Source of the DNA: Streptomyces sp. STR69
GTDB lineage: Bacteria > Actinomycetota > Actinomycetes > Streptomycetales > Streptomycetaceae
Assembly (NCBI RefSeq): GCF_024519455.1
Contig: NZ_JALJRY010000001.1
Location: 231,153 to 295,152, forward strand
Reading direction: 5' to 3'
DNA length: 64,000 nucleotides
Each line of letters begins with the position of its first letter. Within the stretch, counting starts at the first letter, position 1. The notes under the pieces are model-generated. The model worked only from the letters and a program-made list of their open reading frames with translations, did not search any database and was not told where the DNA came from. A program made the translations under genes and the position numbers. Shown in pieces: positions 15,698 to 25,660 of this stretch.

Positions 15698-18340
15698 CTA
15701 GCTGGGGGTCGTGTCGATGATCCCCACCCGGTCGGTCTTGCTGATCAGCGCCCCGCGGAGGGCGATGTAGACCTCCTGCGGTGTGACGGCCGTCTTCTGG
15801 CCGGTGGCGCGGGTGATCTTGACGCCGTCGAAGAGGCTGCCGTAGAGCTCCTTGAGGGCGGCCAGGTCGGGGCTGTCGGTGAGCTTGCCGTGCACGGCCT
15901 TCACCCTCAGGAACTTCCAGAGGGAGTTCTTCGGGCTCAGTTGCAGTGAGACCCCGGTGTCCGTCTTGACCGTGACGAAGGCGGACATCGCGGGTTCCGC
16001 GAAGGCCTTCATCTCGCGGTCGACCTCGGCGTTCGTGACCGTCGGCTGCTTCGTGGTCGTCGGGACCGTCACCGTGGTGGCCGTGTTGGTCTCCACCTCG
16101 GTGCGGTACGCCTCCTCCACGGCCGTGACGGAGCCGGACGCGTCGATGGCCTTGCCCGCCTTGCCGTAGACGGCGACCGCCTTGCCCGCCTTGAACTGGA
16201 TCGTGCCCTCGGTCACCGCACCGGCGCCGGAGCCGCCGAGGTTCGCGAGGGCGGCCTGGAGCTTCTCCTCGTCGGTCGGCATCTCGGGCTGGACGACCCG
16301 GTGCTGGCCGAAGAGCGAGCCGATCACGGAGACCGGGTTGTAGTCGCTGGTGGCGGCCTTGCTGACGGTGGTCGCGAAGTCGAACTGCAGCCCCGCCTGG
16401 TCCGGCTTGAGCGAGACCGTCTTGCCGCCGACCGACAGCTTCAGCGGCTTGTTCACCCGGTCGCCGAACGCGTCGTCGAGCTTCTTGACGGCGTCGTCAC
16501 GGGTGCCGCCGCCGATGTCGACGCCGAGCACGGTGGTGCCCTTGGGCACGTCGGTGTGGTTCATGAGCAGCCCGGCACCGTAGGCGCCGCCCGCGATGAC
16601 GAACACGCCGACGCAGAGCAGGACCAGCTTGCTGCGGCCCTTCTTCTTTTTCTTCGCCGCGTTCTTGCCCGCGTTCTTGCCCGCGTTCTTGGCGGCGGGC
16701 GCGCTCTGCGCCGAGCCGGGCTCGGGCAGCTTCGGGGGCGTGTGCGGCAGCGGTCCGTCGGGGTGGGTGCCCGTGCCGAACGGCGAGGTGCCGGTGCCCG
16801 GGACGACCGGCATCCCGCTGGTGACGGTGTGTCCGGAGACCTGGTCGGCGGGGGCGCCGTAGCCGGGCATGCCGGGCTGGGCCAGTTTCTGCGGGGTGAG
16901 GATCGCGGTGTCGTCGCTGAGACCGCCGCCGGGGATCATGCCGGGGAGACTCGCGCCGCCGGCCGTGCCGGGGCCGTTGAGACCCATGCCGGGGCCACCA
17001 GGGCCTGCGCCAGGACCACCGGGTCCCATGCCGGGGCCGCCGGGGCCCGCGCCGGGACCACCAGGACCTCCGGGACCGCCCGGGCCCCTGCCGCGACCGG
17101 CGTGTCGGCCGGAGGGCGCACCCGGACCGCCGGGACCACCCGGACCGCCCGGGCCCGCGAGTCCACCGGGACCGCCGGCGCCGTTCGCCGGGCCGCCCGG
17201 GCCGTCGGCGTAGCCGATCGGCGCGCCGGGGGCTCCCTGCGCTCCGCCCATCGGGCCGGGCGGCAGCATCAGACCGTTGCCGGTGACCGGACCGCCGGTC
17301 GGGCCCGCGGGACCCTGGGGGCCGCCCGGACCGCCGTGCCCGTTCGGGCCGTTGAAACCACTGGGTCCACCGGGACCGCCCGGGCCCATGCCCTGGCCGT
17401 CGGGTCCGGGGAACTGCTCGATGCGCGCGCCGTGACCGTCGGTCCCGGGGAAACCCTGGCCGTTCGTGCCGGGGTAGCCGCCCTGCGCACCCTGGCCGCC
17501 GGGCCCGGGGAAACCGCCCTGGTCGCCGCCCTGGCCGTTGGCTCCGGGAAGACCGCCCTGGGCACCCTGACCGTTCTCCGAGAAGTACGGCAGGTCGTCG
17601 CGGCGCGGCTCGCCGGGGCCGCCGTTCGGACGGGACCCGTTGGCCAGCGGCCCCGCCGCCAGCGCCTCGGTCACGTCGAAGGAACCGGTGCCGCCGCCGT
17701 GCCCGGGGGCCACGGGTCCGCCACCGGTGGCACCGGCGAACCCGGCACCGTTCGTGGCGCCGTTCGCGCCGCCCGGCCGGGAAGCACTCGGCAGGCCCAT
17801 CGCACCGACCACACCGCCGGGCCGGCCACCGGTCGGCCGCGCGGCCCCGGGCGCACCCGTGGCCGGCGTACCGGCGCTCGGGGTCCCGGCGGCCGAACCG
17901 CCCGGAATTCCCGCGCCGTTGGTGCCGCCACCGCCCTGACCGCCCTTCGCGGGGCCGGACTTGCGTGGCGCGAACCAGTCGCTGGTCTTCTCCTCGGCGG
18001 TGGGCAGGGCGAGTTCGGCGGTCGGTTCGACGACGCCCGTGGGCAGCGCGGAACTCGGCAGCTGCACCTCGGCGGTCGTGGACCCGTCGGCGGACTCGGT
18101 GTCCGTGACGGGCGTGCGCACGACGACCGGTGGAATGGGCCGCGATCCGGGGATGTTGATCCGGATCCGGGTCGTCAGCGTCGTCTCGGTCTTGCGTTCC
18201 TCCGGCTGCGCGGCCGAACGCCCCGCATCCGTACGGTCGTCGGAAGCCGCGGGCGTCCCGTACGGCGGGGTCCCCGAGGGGTAAGCGGCTCCGCCGCGCC
18301 CGTCGGGCCCGGAGGACGGAGTGTCAGTTTCACGACTCAA
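15698..18340 (-). CDS. Gly/Pro-rich single-pass protein with PG-binding-like domain
   Basis: 880 residues from the TTG at 18340, which has GGGAG eight bases upstream; earlier in-frame codons lack a ribosome-binding site. Residues about 1-170 are acidic and disordered. Residues about 170-480 are a low-complexity region of Gly-Pro-Gly and Gly-X-Gly repeats, collagen-like in part. After an Ala/Lys-rich segment (NAAKKKKKGRSK) one membrane helix spans about 569-592. The external C-terminus (KGTTVLGVDIGGGTRDDAVKK and so on) resembles the PG_binding_4 domain found before VanW or L,D-transpeptidase domains, but no such catalytic domain follows. A cytosolic scaffold tethered to the wall is possible; function unknown. 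Confidence 0.8.
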   Translation of the reverse strand: MSRETDTPSSGPDGRGGAAYPSGTPPYGTPAASDDRTDAGRSAAQPEERKTETTLTTRIRINIPGSRPIPPVVVRTPVTDTESADGSTTAEVQLPSSALPTGVVEPTAELALPTAEEKTSDWFAPRKSGPAKGGQGGGGTNGAGIPGGSAAGTPSAGTPATGAPGAARPTGGRPGGVVGAMGLPSASRPGGANGATNGAGFAGATGGGPVAPGHGGGTGSFDVTEALAAGPLANGSRPNGGPGEPRRDDLPYFSENGQGAQGGLPGANGQGGDQGGFPGPGGQGAQGGYPGTNGQGFPGTDGHGARIEQFPGPDGQGMGPGGPGGPSGFNGPNGHGGPGGPQGPAGPTGGPVTGNGLMLPPGPMGGAQGAPGAPIGYADGPGGPANGAGGPGGLAGPGGPGGPGGPGAPSGRHAGRGRGPGGPGGPGGPGAGPGGPGMGPGGPGAGPGGPGMGLNGPGTAGGASLPGMIPGGGLSDDTAILTPQKLAQPGMPGYGAPADQVSGHTVTSGMPVVPGTGTSPFGTGTHPDGPLPHTPPKLPEPGSAQSAPAAKNAGKNAGKNAAKKKKKGRSKLVLLCVGVFVIAGGAYGAGLLMNHTDVPKGTTVLGVDIGGGTRDDAVKKLDDAFGDRVNKPLKLSVGGKTVSLKPDQAGLQFDFATTVSKAATSDYNPVSVIGSLFGQHRVVQPEMPTDEEKLQAALANLGGSGAGAVTEGTIQFKAGKAVAVYGKAGKAIDASGSVTAVEEAYRTEVETNTATTVTVPTTTKQPTVTNAEVDREMKAFAEPAMSAFVTVKTDTGVSLQLSPKNSLWKFLRVKAVHGKLTDSPDLAALKELYGSLFDGVKITRATGQKTAVTPQEVYIALRGALISKTDRVGIIDTTPS

Positions 18341-18490
18341 GGCAGGTTCTCCCGGTTGGCTCCGCCGCCCGACACCCACGGGCGACTCGGCGGCGCGCAC
18401 CACCATACTGGCCACTTCTTGGCGGTATCCCACGGCCGCTGGGGAAACCCACACCGGACTCGCACGCGCGCGTCACCGCGAAGTGGTACG

Positions 18491-18913
18491 TCACTTGCCA
18501 AGTCGGACGTCAGGGCCGCTTGGTTGCCGCCCCAAACCCAACGTGGCGCAGATCACAGCAACAGCCATTCCACCGAGCAGGAAGAGGTAGGAACCGACTC
18601 CCGCGCCGAACAGGAAGTCGCCCTCCGGGCGGCTGGCGGTGAGCAGGATGACGGCGACCATCCAGCCGGCCGCGGGCGCCACGGCCCCGCCCCGGCCGCC
18701 GGCCGCTCTCGCCCCGCCGAGGAACAGTCCGCCCGCTCCGGCGAGCGCGAGCAGCAGCCCGCCGGGGAACCAGCCGCCCTGCACCAGCGCCCCGGCCGCC
18801 CCGACGACCGCGCCGAGCACGAAGAGCCCGAGGTAGGCCAACACCCGTAGCCCGGACGGCCGTTGCAGCGGCTGGGCGAGCAGGCTTCCGCCGCTCTGAT
18901 TGGCGCTCGTCAC
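18491..18913 (-). CDS. DUF6113-like membrane protein
   Basis: 140 residues with four hydrophobic segments (about 23-45, 50-66, 80-95 and 108-128). A short polar N-terminus (M-T-S-A-N-Q-S-G-G) precedes the first segment. The GTG at 18913 overlaps the mshB stop in GTGA, so it is coupled to mshB. A conserved membrane protein also follows mshB in mycobacteria (Rv1171, from memory), suggesting a link to mycothiol biology, but the sequence gives no mechanism. Gly- and Ala-rich composition limits recognition. Confidence 0.75.
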   Translation of the reverse strand: MTSANQSGGSLLAQPLQRPSGLRVLAYLGLFVLGAVVGAAGALVQGGWFPGGLLLALAGAGGLFLGGARAAGGRGGAVAPAAGWMVAVILLTASRPEGDFLFGAGVGSYLFLLGGMAVAVICATLGLGRQPSGPDVRLGK

Positions 18914-19770
18914 AGTCCCAGCCCTTCGAAGAGGTCGGTCTCGGTCGCCGGGCCGCCGGGCTCGCCCTGGACCAACTCGTAGTACTCGGTGGTGAAGATC
19001 GGCTGCGCGAGATAGTTCGAGAGCACGAAGTACGGCTTGTCCGGGGCGACTTCGATCTGGGTGGCGTGCGCGCGCATCGCGGCGGTCTTGGCTGCGGCGT
19101 GGGCGGTGCCGTCGATCGCGGTGGTGATCCGCCCGTCGTCCACGACACCCGGTACGTCGCCCACGGCGGCGGTCTCGGCGAAGGGCAGCTCCGGCAGCGC
19201 GTCACGCAGCCGCGCGAACCCCTCTTCCACGACGGTCCGGGGTACGCGGTTCCAGTAGACCTTGGCGATCGACTGCCCGGCGTCGGCGGCGAGTTGGGCG
19301 GCCCGCATCGCGACGCGGTGGGCCTGGATGTGGTCCGGGTGGCCGTAGCCGCCGTCGGGGTCGTAGGTGACCAGGACCTGGGGGCGCACCTCGCGGATCA
19401 CCTCGACGAGGTGTCCGGCGGCATCGTCGACGTCCGCCTGCCAGAAGCAGTCGGGGTCGTCGTTGTCCGAGGTGCCCATCATCCCGGAGTCCCGATATCG
19501 GCCCGCGCCGCCGAGGAGACGGAAGTCACCGACCCCGAGCTCACCGGTCGCGGCCCCGAGCTCGCCCGCCCGGTGTTTCCCGAGCGCGGCACCCGTCAGA
19601 TGCCGCAGCGCGGGCGGAATGACCTCGCCGCGCTCACCGAGGGTGCACGTGACCAGCGTCACGTGCGCACCCTCGGCCGCGTACGTGGCCATGGTCGCGC
19701 CGTTGTTGATCGACTCGTCGTCCGGATGCGCGTGCACCAGGAGCAGACGACGGGCGGGCAGTTCGGTCAT
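18910..19770 (-). CDS. mshB: Mycothiol GlcNAc-Ins deacetylase MshB
   Basis: 286 residues. It deacetylates 1-D-myo-inosityl-2-acetamido-2-deoxy-glucopyranoside, the second step in mycothiol synthesis. The zinc-binding LmbE fold shows VHAHPDDES at residues 12-20 (His15 and Asp18 as ligands, Asp17 as base) and YGHPDH with His147, in the same place as His147 of the M. tuberculosis enzyme. ATG 19770 follows AGGGTGGG. The related amidase Mca shares these motifs, but the Mca-specific features were not checked. Context next to the DUF6113-like gene supports MshB. Confidence 0.9.
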   Translation of the reverse strand: MTELPARRLLLVHAHPDDESINNGATMATYAAEGAHVTLVTCTLGERGEVIPPALRHLTGAALGKHRAGELGAATGELGVGDFRLLGGAGRYRDSGMMGTSDNDDPDCFWQADVDDAAGHLVEVIREVRPQVLVTYDPDGGYGHPDHIQAHRVAMRAAQLAADAGQSIAKVYWNRVPRTVVEEGFARLRDALPELPFAETAAVGDVPGVVDDGRITTAIDGTAHAAAKTAAMRAHATQIEVAPDKPYFVLSNYLAQPIFTTEYYELVQGEPGGPATETDLFEGLGL

Positions 19771-19793
19771 GTGCCCACCCTAAAGGGGGGCCG

Positions 19794-19988
19794 TCAGAAC
19801 TTGATGCTGCCGATCATGCTCGCGATGTTCGTCGTGAGATCGCTGATCGTGGGCGCGATGGTCGAGGAGGCCAGATAGAACCCGAGGAGGACACAGACGA
19901 CCGCGTGTCCGCCCTTCAGCCCTGATTTCTTGACCAGAAGGAAGACGACGATCGCCAGCAGCACCACCGCCGAAATCGAGAGTGCCAC
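19794..19988 (-). CDS. Small two-helix membrane protein
   Basis: 64 residues with two hydrophobic stretches: ALSISAVVLLAIVVFLLV at the N-terminus and HAVVCVLLGFYLASS in the middle, separated by a basic KKSGLKGG turn. The tail (SDLTTNIASMIGSIKF) is amphipathic. GTG 19988 is preceded by a perfect GGAGGTGA, so translation is well supported. It lies 23 bases upstream of mshB on the same strand and could share its transcript. No family function is recognised; it could be an accessory or holin-like membrane peptide, but nothing in the sequence proves that. Confidence 0.72.
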   Translation of the reverse strand: MALSISAVVLLAIVVFLLVKKSGLKGGHAVVCVLLGFYLASSTIAPTISDLTTNIASMIGSIKF

Positions 19989-20189
19989 GGCGGCTCACCT
20001 CCAATGATCCCAGGGACTAGGGGGTCGGACTATGGGGGCAATGGATCCATGGCGTGGATCCGTAGAGCAAATCCATACAGCAGCCAGCAGGTTCATACCC
20101 ACCCAACGCCAGTGATCATAACTATCCGCGCTCGCGCATCGCTCGGCGCACAGCCGCACAAGGGGGCGCATGGCCAATATGGTCGGGGC

Positions 20190-22313
20190 ATGACGACCGA
20201 GGCTGACTCCTTCCCCCGACGGCACGCCCGCACCCAGCGGTTCACGCTCGGCGCGCCGCGCGCGTTCAGCGTGGCTCCCGATGGTTCCCGGGTCGTGTTC
20301 CTGCGCTCCTCCTCCGGCACGGACCGGGCGAACTCGCTGTGGGTCCTCGATCCGGCGGGCGGCGAGGAGCGCGTAGCGGCCGACCCGGGCGCCCTCCTGG
20401 GCGGCGCCTCGGAGCACCTCTCGGCCGAGGAGCAGGCGCGTCGCGAGCGGGCCCGCGAGGGCGGTGCGGGGATCGTCGGCTACGCCACCGACAGCGAGGT
20501 CGAGTTGGCGTCTTTCGCCTTGTCAGGGCGGCTCTTCACGGCCGAGCTGCGGGCCTGCACGGCACGTGAACTCACCGTCCCCGGGCCGGTGATCGACCCC
20601 CGCCCGGCCCCCGACGGACGGCACATCGCCTACGTCGCCGACGGCGCCCTGCGCGTCGTGGGAGCCGAGGGCGAGGGCGACCGGGCGCTCGCCGAGCCGG
20701 AGTCGGATCAAGTCACCTATGGACTGGCCGAGTTCATCGCGGCCGAGGAGATGAGCCGCACCCGCGGCTTCTGGTGGTCGCCGGACTCGGACCGGCTGCT
20801 GGTCGCCCGCGCGGACGACACGCCGGTGCAGCGCTGGTGGATCGCCGACCCGGCCCACCCGGAGCGCGAGCCGCGGCGGGTCGCGTATCCGGCGGCGGGG
20901 ACGGCCAACGCGGAGGTACGGCTCCATGTGATCGCGTTGAACGGGGTGCGCACGGAGGTCGTCTGGGACCGGGCGCGGTACCCGTATCTGGCGCGAGTGC
21001 ACTGGTCAGCGGCGGGTGCCCCACTGCTGCTCGTGCAGGCGCGGGACCAGCGCAGCCAGCTGTTCCTGGCCGTGGACCCGGACACCGGCGCGACCCGGAT
21101 GGTGCACGCCGACGAAGATCCAATTTGGCTTGATCTTTTCCCTGGCGTGCCGTGCTGGAGCCCCTCCGGGCGGCTCGTGCGGATCGCCGACGAAGGGGGC
21201 GCCCGGGTCCTCGCGGTCGGTGAACGCCTGCTCACCGGACCGCAGTTGCACGTCCGCGCGGTGCTGGACGTCTCGGACGACAGTGTGCTGGTCGCGGCCT
21301 CGGCGGGCGAGGACGCGCCCACCCCGGAGATCGGCGAGGTGCATGTCTACCGGGTCAACGAACTCGGACTGGAGCGCGTCTCGCAGGAGCCCGGCGTGCA
21401 CTCGGCAGTGCGCGCCGGGGGCGTGACCGTACTGCTGTCGGCGGTGCCGGACCGGCCGGGCACGCAGGTACAGGTGCTGCGCGAGAGCAAGAAGACGGTG
21501 ACGATCGCGTCGTACGCCGAAGATCCGGGAATGTCCCCGCGCATCACGTTGACCGAGGGGGGCGCACGGCGCGTCCCGTGCGCCCTGCTTATGCCACGGG
21601 ACTACGACGGCACCAGCCCGCTCCCGGTTCTGCTGGACCCGTACGGCGGTCCGCACGGTCAGCGCGTGGTCGCCGCACACAACGCGCACCTCACCTCGCA
21701 GTGGTTCGCCGACCAGGGTTTCGCGGTGCTCGTCGCCGACGGGCGGGGCACGCCGGGCCGCTCGCCGGCATGGGAGAAGGCGATCAGGGACGACATCGCG
21801 GCGGTCGTCCTGGAGGACCAGATCGACGCGCTCCAGGCGCTCGCGGCCGACTTCCCGCTCGACCTCGGCCGGGTCGCGATCCGGGGCTGGTCGTTCGGCG
21901 GCTACCTGGCCGCCCTCGCCGCGCTGCGCCGCCCCGACGTCTTCCACGCGGCGGTCGTCGGCGCTCCGGTCACCGACCTGCGGCTGTACGACACCCACTA
22001 CCAGGAGCGGTACATCGGGCACCCCGCCGAGCAGCCCGCGGTCTACCGGCGCAACTCCGTGATCGACGACGCGGGCCTGGTGGACGCGGCCGAGCCGCAC
22101 CGCCCGATGCTGATCGTCCACGGCCTCGCGGACGACAACGTGGTGGTCGCCCACTCCCTGCGCCTGTCCTCGGCCCTGCTCGCCGCGGGCCGCCCGCACG
22201 AGGTGCTCCCCCTGTCCGGGGTGACGCACATGACCCCGCAGGAGGCGGTGGCGGAGAACCTGCTGCTACTGCAACTGGACTTCCTGCGGCGCTCGTTGGG
22301 GCTCACCCGCTGA
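20190..22313 (+). CDS. S9 family prolyl oligopeptidase / dipeptidyl peptidase
   Basis: 707 residues. The N-terminal half is a DPP-IV-type beta-propeller; the C-terminal alpha/beta-hydrolase domain has the catalytic triad Ser568 (GWSFGGY), Asp648 (HGLADDNV) and His680 (GVTHMT). The double-Glu helix of DPP-IV enzymes is likely in EFIAAEEMSRTRGFWWSPD near residue 185, which binds the substrate N-terminus. No signal peptide, so it acts in the cytoplasm. ATG 20190 has only a weak upstream GGTCGGGG. It sits beside the three oligopeptide importers, and degradation of imported peptides would be a natural role, although it is on the opposite strand from operon A. Confidence 0.9.
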   Translation: MTTEADSFPRRHARTQRFTLGAPRAFSVAPDGSRVVFLRSSSGTDRANSLWVLDPAGGEERVAADPGALLGGASEHLSAEEQARRERAREGGAGIVGYATDSEVELASFALSGRLFTAELRACTARELTVPGPVIDPRPAPDGRHIAYVADGALRVVGAEGEGDRALAEPESDQVTYGLAEFIAAEEMSRTRGFWWSPDSDRLLVARADDTPVQRWWIADPAHPEREPRRVAYPAAGTANAEVRLHVIALNGVRTEVVWDRARYPYLARVHWSAAGAPLLLVQARDQRSQLFLAVDPDTGATRMVHADEDPIWLDLFPGVPCWSPSGRLVRIADEGGARVLAVGERLLTGPQLHVRAVLDVSDDSVLVAASAGEDAPTPEIGEVHVYRVNELGLERVSQEPGVHSAVRAGGVTVLLSAVPDRPGTQVQVLRESKKTVTIASYAEDPGMSPRITLTEGGARRVPCALLMPRDYDGTSPLPVLLDPYGGPHGQRVVAAHNAHLTSQWFADQGFAVLVADGRGTPGRSPAWEKAIRDDIAAVVLEDQIDALQALAADFPLDLGRVAIRGWSFGGYLAALAALRRPDVFHAAVVGAPVTDLRLYDTHYQERYIGHPAEQPAVYRRNSVIDDAGLVDAAEPHRPMLIVHGLADDNVVVAHSLRLSSALLAAGRPHEVLPLSGVTHMTPQEAVAENLLLLQLDFLRRSLGLTR

Positions 22314-22321
22314 CAACGGGC

Positions 22322-22357
22322 AACGGACCGGGGCGACATGGCGCGCCCCGGTCCGTT
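22322..22357. terminator. Bidirectional terminator
   Basis: AACGGACCGGGGCG (22322-22335) pairs perfectly with 22344-22357 around an 8-base loop. It separates the convergent S9 peptidase and operon A and is followed by T on the plus strand. Confidence 0.85.
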
Positions 22358-22464
22358 TACGGCACCCGCACGGCCGTACGTTGTTCAGGTTGACGCGTCC
22401 GTATATCGAGATCGGGTCGGCCGAGTTGCCTGCGTGTTAACGCGGTTGATGCCTGTTTGCACCC

Positions 22465-23550
22465 TTATTCCGCCCCATTCCCAAGATCGTCCGTCGGTTC
22501 CGCAGGGGTCTCGTCCTTCGGTACGACCGTCTTCTCCTCCGCGAAGTGACAGGCCGAGTCGTGCGCGGCGGGCCCGTTCGCGAGCCGGAACTCGGCCGGT
22601 ACGGCGAGCAGCGGCACCTCCAGCGAGCAGCGCTCCTGCGCCTTCCAGCAGCGGGTGCGGAAGCGGCAGCCGGACGGGACGTTCGTCGGGGACGGCACGT
22701 CGCCGGACAGGATGATCCGCTCCCGGTGCTCCCGCGCGTCCGGGTCGGGCACGGGGACGGCGGACAGCAGCGCCTGGGTGTAGGGGTGCGTCGGGTGGTC
22801 GTAGATCTCCTCGTCCCTGCCGATCTCCACGATCCGTCCGAGGTACATCACCCCGACCCGGTCCGAGATGTGCCGGACGATCGACAGGTCGTGGGCGATG
22901 AAGACGTACGACAGGTCGAACTCGTCCTGGAGCCGGTCGAGGAGGTTGATGACCTGGGCCTGCACGGAGACGTCGAGCGCGGAGACGGGTTCGTCGGCGA
23001 CGATGACCTCGGGGCGCAGGGCCAACCCCCGTGCGATGCCGATGCGTTGGCGCTGGCCGCCGGAGAACTGGTGCGGATAGCGGTTGATGTACTCGGGGTT
23101 GAGCCCGACCACGTCCAGCAGATCCTGAACCCGCTTGCGCCGGTCGCCCTTCGGCGCCACCTCGGGGTGGATCTCGTACGGCTCCCCGATGATGTCGCCG
23201 ACCGTCATACGGGGGTTGAGGGAGGTGTACGGGTCCTGGAACACCATCTGGATGTTGCGGCGGGCGGCCTTCAGGGCGCGGCCGGACATCTTGCTGATGT
23301 CCTCGCCCTTGAACTTGATCGAGCCTTCGGTCGGCCGCTCAAGATTGACCAGCATCTTGGCAACGGTTGATTTGCCGCAGCCGGACTCCCCGACGATGCC
23401 GAGGGTCTCTCCTCTGTTGAGCGTGAAGTCGACACCGTCAACGGCCTTGACGGCACCGACCTGCTTCTTGAACAGGATGCCCTGGGTCAACGGGTAGTGC
23501 TTGACCAGTCCGCTCACTTCAAGGATCGGCTCAACTGTTGACTCAACCAT
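22465..23550 (-). CDS. Oligopeptide ABC importer ATPase (DppF/OppF type), operon A
   Basis: 361 residues. Walker [10 protein letters not shown] near residue 52, signature FSGGQRQR near residue 170, and Walker [13 protein letters not shown] near residue 190 are all present. The C-terminal oligopeptide-transporter extension carries a Cys-rich motif ([15 protein letters not shown]), which in this family binds an iron-sulphur cluster. It works as a heterodimer with the preceding DppD-type ATPase. ATG 23550 overlaps the dppD stop by eight bases; GGAGGG lies upstream. It is the last gene of operon A and ends at the terminator 22322-22357. Confidence 0.92.
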   Translation of the reverse strand: MVESTVEPILEVSGLVKHYPLTQGILFKKQVGAVKAVDGVDFTLNRGETLGIVGESGCGKSTVAKMLVNLERPTEGSIKFKGEDISKMSGRALKAARRNIQMVFQDPYTSLNPRMTVGDIIGEPYEIHPEVAPKGDRRKRVQDLLDVVGLNPEYINRYPHQFSGGQRQRIGIARGLALRPEVIVADEPVSALDVSVQAQVINLLDRLQDEFDLSYVFIAHDLSIVRHISDRVGVMYLGRIVEIGRDEEIYDHPTHPYTQALLSAVPVPDPDAREHRERIILSGDVPSPTNVPSGCRFRTRCWKAQERCSLEVPLLAVPAEFRLANGPAAHDSACHFAEEKTVVPKDETPAEPTDDLGNGAE

Positions 23551-24517
23551 TGAGGCACTCCCTCCAGAAGTGGCAGGCGCTGCCCCGGTGTTCGTCCACC
23601 TCGTGCAGGGGTGGCTCGTCCGTCCGGCACACGTCCTGGGCCATCGGACAGCGGGGGTTGAAGGCACAGCCGGGCGGGATGTGCATCAGGTTCGGCGGCA
23701 GGCCCTTGATGGCGTAGAGCTCCTGGCCCTTCTGGTCCAGGCGCGGGATGGAGTCCAGCAGGCCGCGGGTGTACGGGTGGGCGGGCGCCTTGTAGATGTC
23801 GTGGACGGGGGCCGACTCGACGATCCGTCCGGCATACATCACGGCGATCTTGTCGGCGACGTCCGCGACGACTCCGAGGTCGTGGGTGATGAGGATGAGC
23901 CCCATGTTGAGCTCGCGCTGCAACTCGGCGAGCAGGTCCATGACCTGGGCCTGGACGGTGACGTCGAGGGCGGTGGTCGGTTCGTCGGCGATGATGAGCG
24001 CCGGCTCCAGGGCGAGCGCCATGGCGATCATGATGCGCTGGCGCATACCGCCGGAGAACTGGTGCGGGTAGTCCCGGACGCGTTCCTTGGCGGCCGGGAT
24101 CCGCACCCGCTCCATCAGCTCGATCGCCTTGGCGCGCGCGTCCTTCCTCGACATCCCCCTGTGCACGACGAACATCTCGCCGAGCTGATCACCCACGGAG
24201 AGCACGGGGTTGAGCGAGGACAGCGCGTCCTGGAAGATCATCGCCATCTCGGCGCCGCGGACTTTCCGCCGCTCCTCCTCCTTGAACTTCAGCAGATCCT
24301 TGCCCCGGAAGAGGATCTCCCCGCCGGTGATCTTCCCCGGCGGCACATCGAGGATCCCCATCACCGCCTGCGCGGTCACGGACTTCCCCGACCCGGACTC
24401 CCCCAGCACGGCGAGGGTCTCCCCCTCGTCCACGCTGTAGTTGACCCCGTTGACGGCCTTGGCGACCCCGTCCCTGGTCCTAAACTCCACGTGCAGATCC
24501 CGCACTTCGAGCAGCAC
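23543..24517 (-). CDS. Oligopeptide ABC importer ATPase (DppD/OppD type), operon A
   Basis: 324 residues from GTG 24517, which has GAGGTGA eight bases upstream; GTG 24529, four codons earlier, overlaps that site and is less likely. Walker A GESGSGKS, signature FSGGMRQR and Walker [13 protein letters not shown] are present. The C-terminal Cys cluster ([15 protein letters not shown]) is typical of OppD. It pairs with DppF to drive peptide import through the DppB/DppC channel. About 160 bases without a gene separate it from dppC, where codon-like but unsupported sequence is seen. Confidence 0.92.
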   Translation of the reverse strand: MLLEVRDLHVEFRTRDGVAKAVNGVNYSVDEGETLAVLGESGSGKSVTAQAVMGILDVPPGKITGGEILFRGKDLLKFKEEERRKVRGAEMAMIFQDALSSLNPVLSVGDQLGEMFVVHRGMSRKDARAKAIELMERVRIPAAKERVRDYPHQFSGGMRQRIMIAMALALEPALIIADEPTTALDVTVQAQVMDLLAELQRELNMGLILITHDLGVVADVADKIAVMYAGRIVESAPVHDIYKAPAHPYTRGLLDSIPRLDQKGQELYAIKGLPPNLMHIPPGCAFNPRCPMAQDVCRTDEPPLHEVDEHRGSACHFWRECLNG

Positions 24518-24679
24518 GACGCCGGTCACCTCACCTTCGCATCAGGAGCGCCGCACACCGCGCCGCCGAACACACCGACCCCGGCGGCGACTCGGGCCGT
24601 CCCTGCCGGAGCACACCGAGCAGCCGGCCCACCCCGCAACTCCCGCCGCGCACCTCGCACTTCCACCGCCAGCACACCC

Positions 24680-25660
24680 TCACCTCAACTTCGGATCAAG
24701 GGCGTCGCGCACCGCGTCGCCCAGCATGATGAACGCGAGGACGGTGATCGCGAGGGCTCCGGCCGGCCAGAGAAGCATGTGGGGGGCGTTGCGGATGTAG
24801 GCGGAGGCCGAGGAGATGTCGATGCCCCAGCTGACCGTGGGGGGCTTCAGGCCCACGCCGAGGTAGGACAGGGTCGCCTCCAGGGAGATGTACGTGCCGA
24901 GCGCGATGGTGGCGACGACGATCACCGGGGCGACCGCGTTCGGGGTGATGTGCCGTAGCAGGAGGCGGGAGTTGGAGGCGCCCAGCGCCCGCGCGGCCTG
25001 GACGTAGTCGTTCTGTTTGGCGGTGATGACCGAGCCGCGGGCGATGCGGGAGATCTGCGGCCAGCCGAGCAGCACCATGAAGCCGATCACCGGCCAGACC
25101 GTGTTGCTGGTGACCACGGACAGGAGGACCAGGCCGCCCAGGACCACCGGGATCGCGAAGAAGATGTCCGTGAGGCGGGACAGGATCGAGTCCCAGATCC
25201 CGCCGAAGAAGCCGGCCAGTCCGCCCAGCACCGAACCGAAGATCGCGACGCCGAGTGTGGCGAGGACGCCGACCGTGACCGACGTACGGGTGCCGTAGAC
25301 CGTGCGCGTGTAGACGTCGCAGCCCTGGCCGTCGTAGCCGAAGGGATGGCCCGGCTGGGAGCCCTCCTGGGCCTTTGCGAGGTTGCACTTGAGGGGGTTG
25401 CCCGAGGCGATCAGGGACGGCCAGAGGGAGATGACGATCAGGAAGAGGATGACCAGCGCGGAGATGATGAAGACGGGGTTGCGGCGCAGGTCCCGCCAGG
25501 CGTCGGACCAGAGGGAGCGGGGCTTCTCCTGGGGGCCTGTGCCTTCCGGGCCACCCGGAGTCTTTTCGAGGGTCTCCGCCTCGCTCGTGGCGAGGTCCAT
25601 CGCGCCGCCCATGCCGGTCCCGGCGATGGCGCGCTCCGGTTCGAACGGCTGCTCAGGCAT
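24680..25660 (-). CDS. Oligopeptide ABC permease (DppC type), operon A
   Basis: 326 residues. A 50-residue cytosolic lead precedes six membrane segments. The EAA coupling loop is YVQAARALGASNSRLLLRH near residue 220. The large external loop after the first segment contains two Cys (NPLKC and GQGCDVYTRT). It ends DALDPKLR, typical for the family. ATG 25660 overlaps the DppB stop by eight bases. It forms the channel with DppB of the same operon. Confidence 0.9.
   Translation of the reverse strand: MPEQPFEPERAIAGTGMGGAMDLATSEAETLEKTPGGPEGTGPQEKPRSLWSDAWRDLRRNPVFIISALVILFLIVISLWPSLIASGNPLKCNLAKAQEGSQPGHPFGYDGQGCDVYTRTVYGTRTSVTVGVLATLGVAIFGSVLGGLAGFFGGIWDSILSRLTDIFFAIPVVLGGLVLLSVVTSNTVWPVIGFMVLLGWPQISRIARGSVITAKQNDYVQAARALGASNSRLLLRHITPNAVAPVIVVATIALGTYISLEATLSYLGVGLKPPTVSWGIDISSASAYIRNAPHMLLWPAGALAITVLAFIMLGDAVRDALDPKLR

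Noticed and set aside
16869..17560. Possible CRISPR-like or satellite repeat in the Gly/Pro region.
   Set aside because: The units are irregular, in frame and encode Gly/Pro low complexity; there are no constant repeats with unique spacers.
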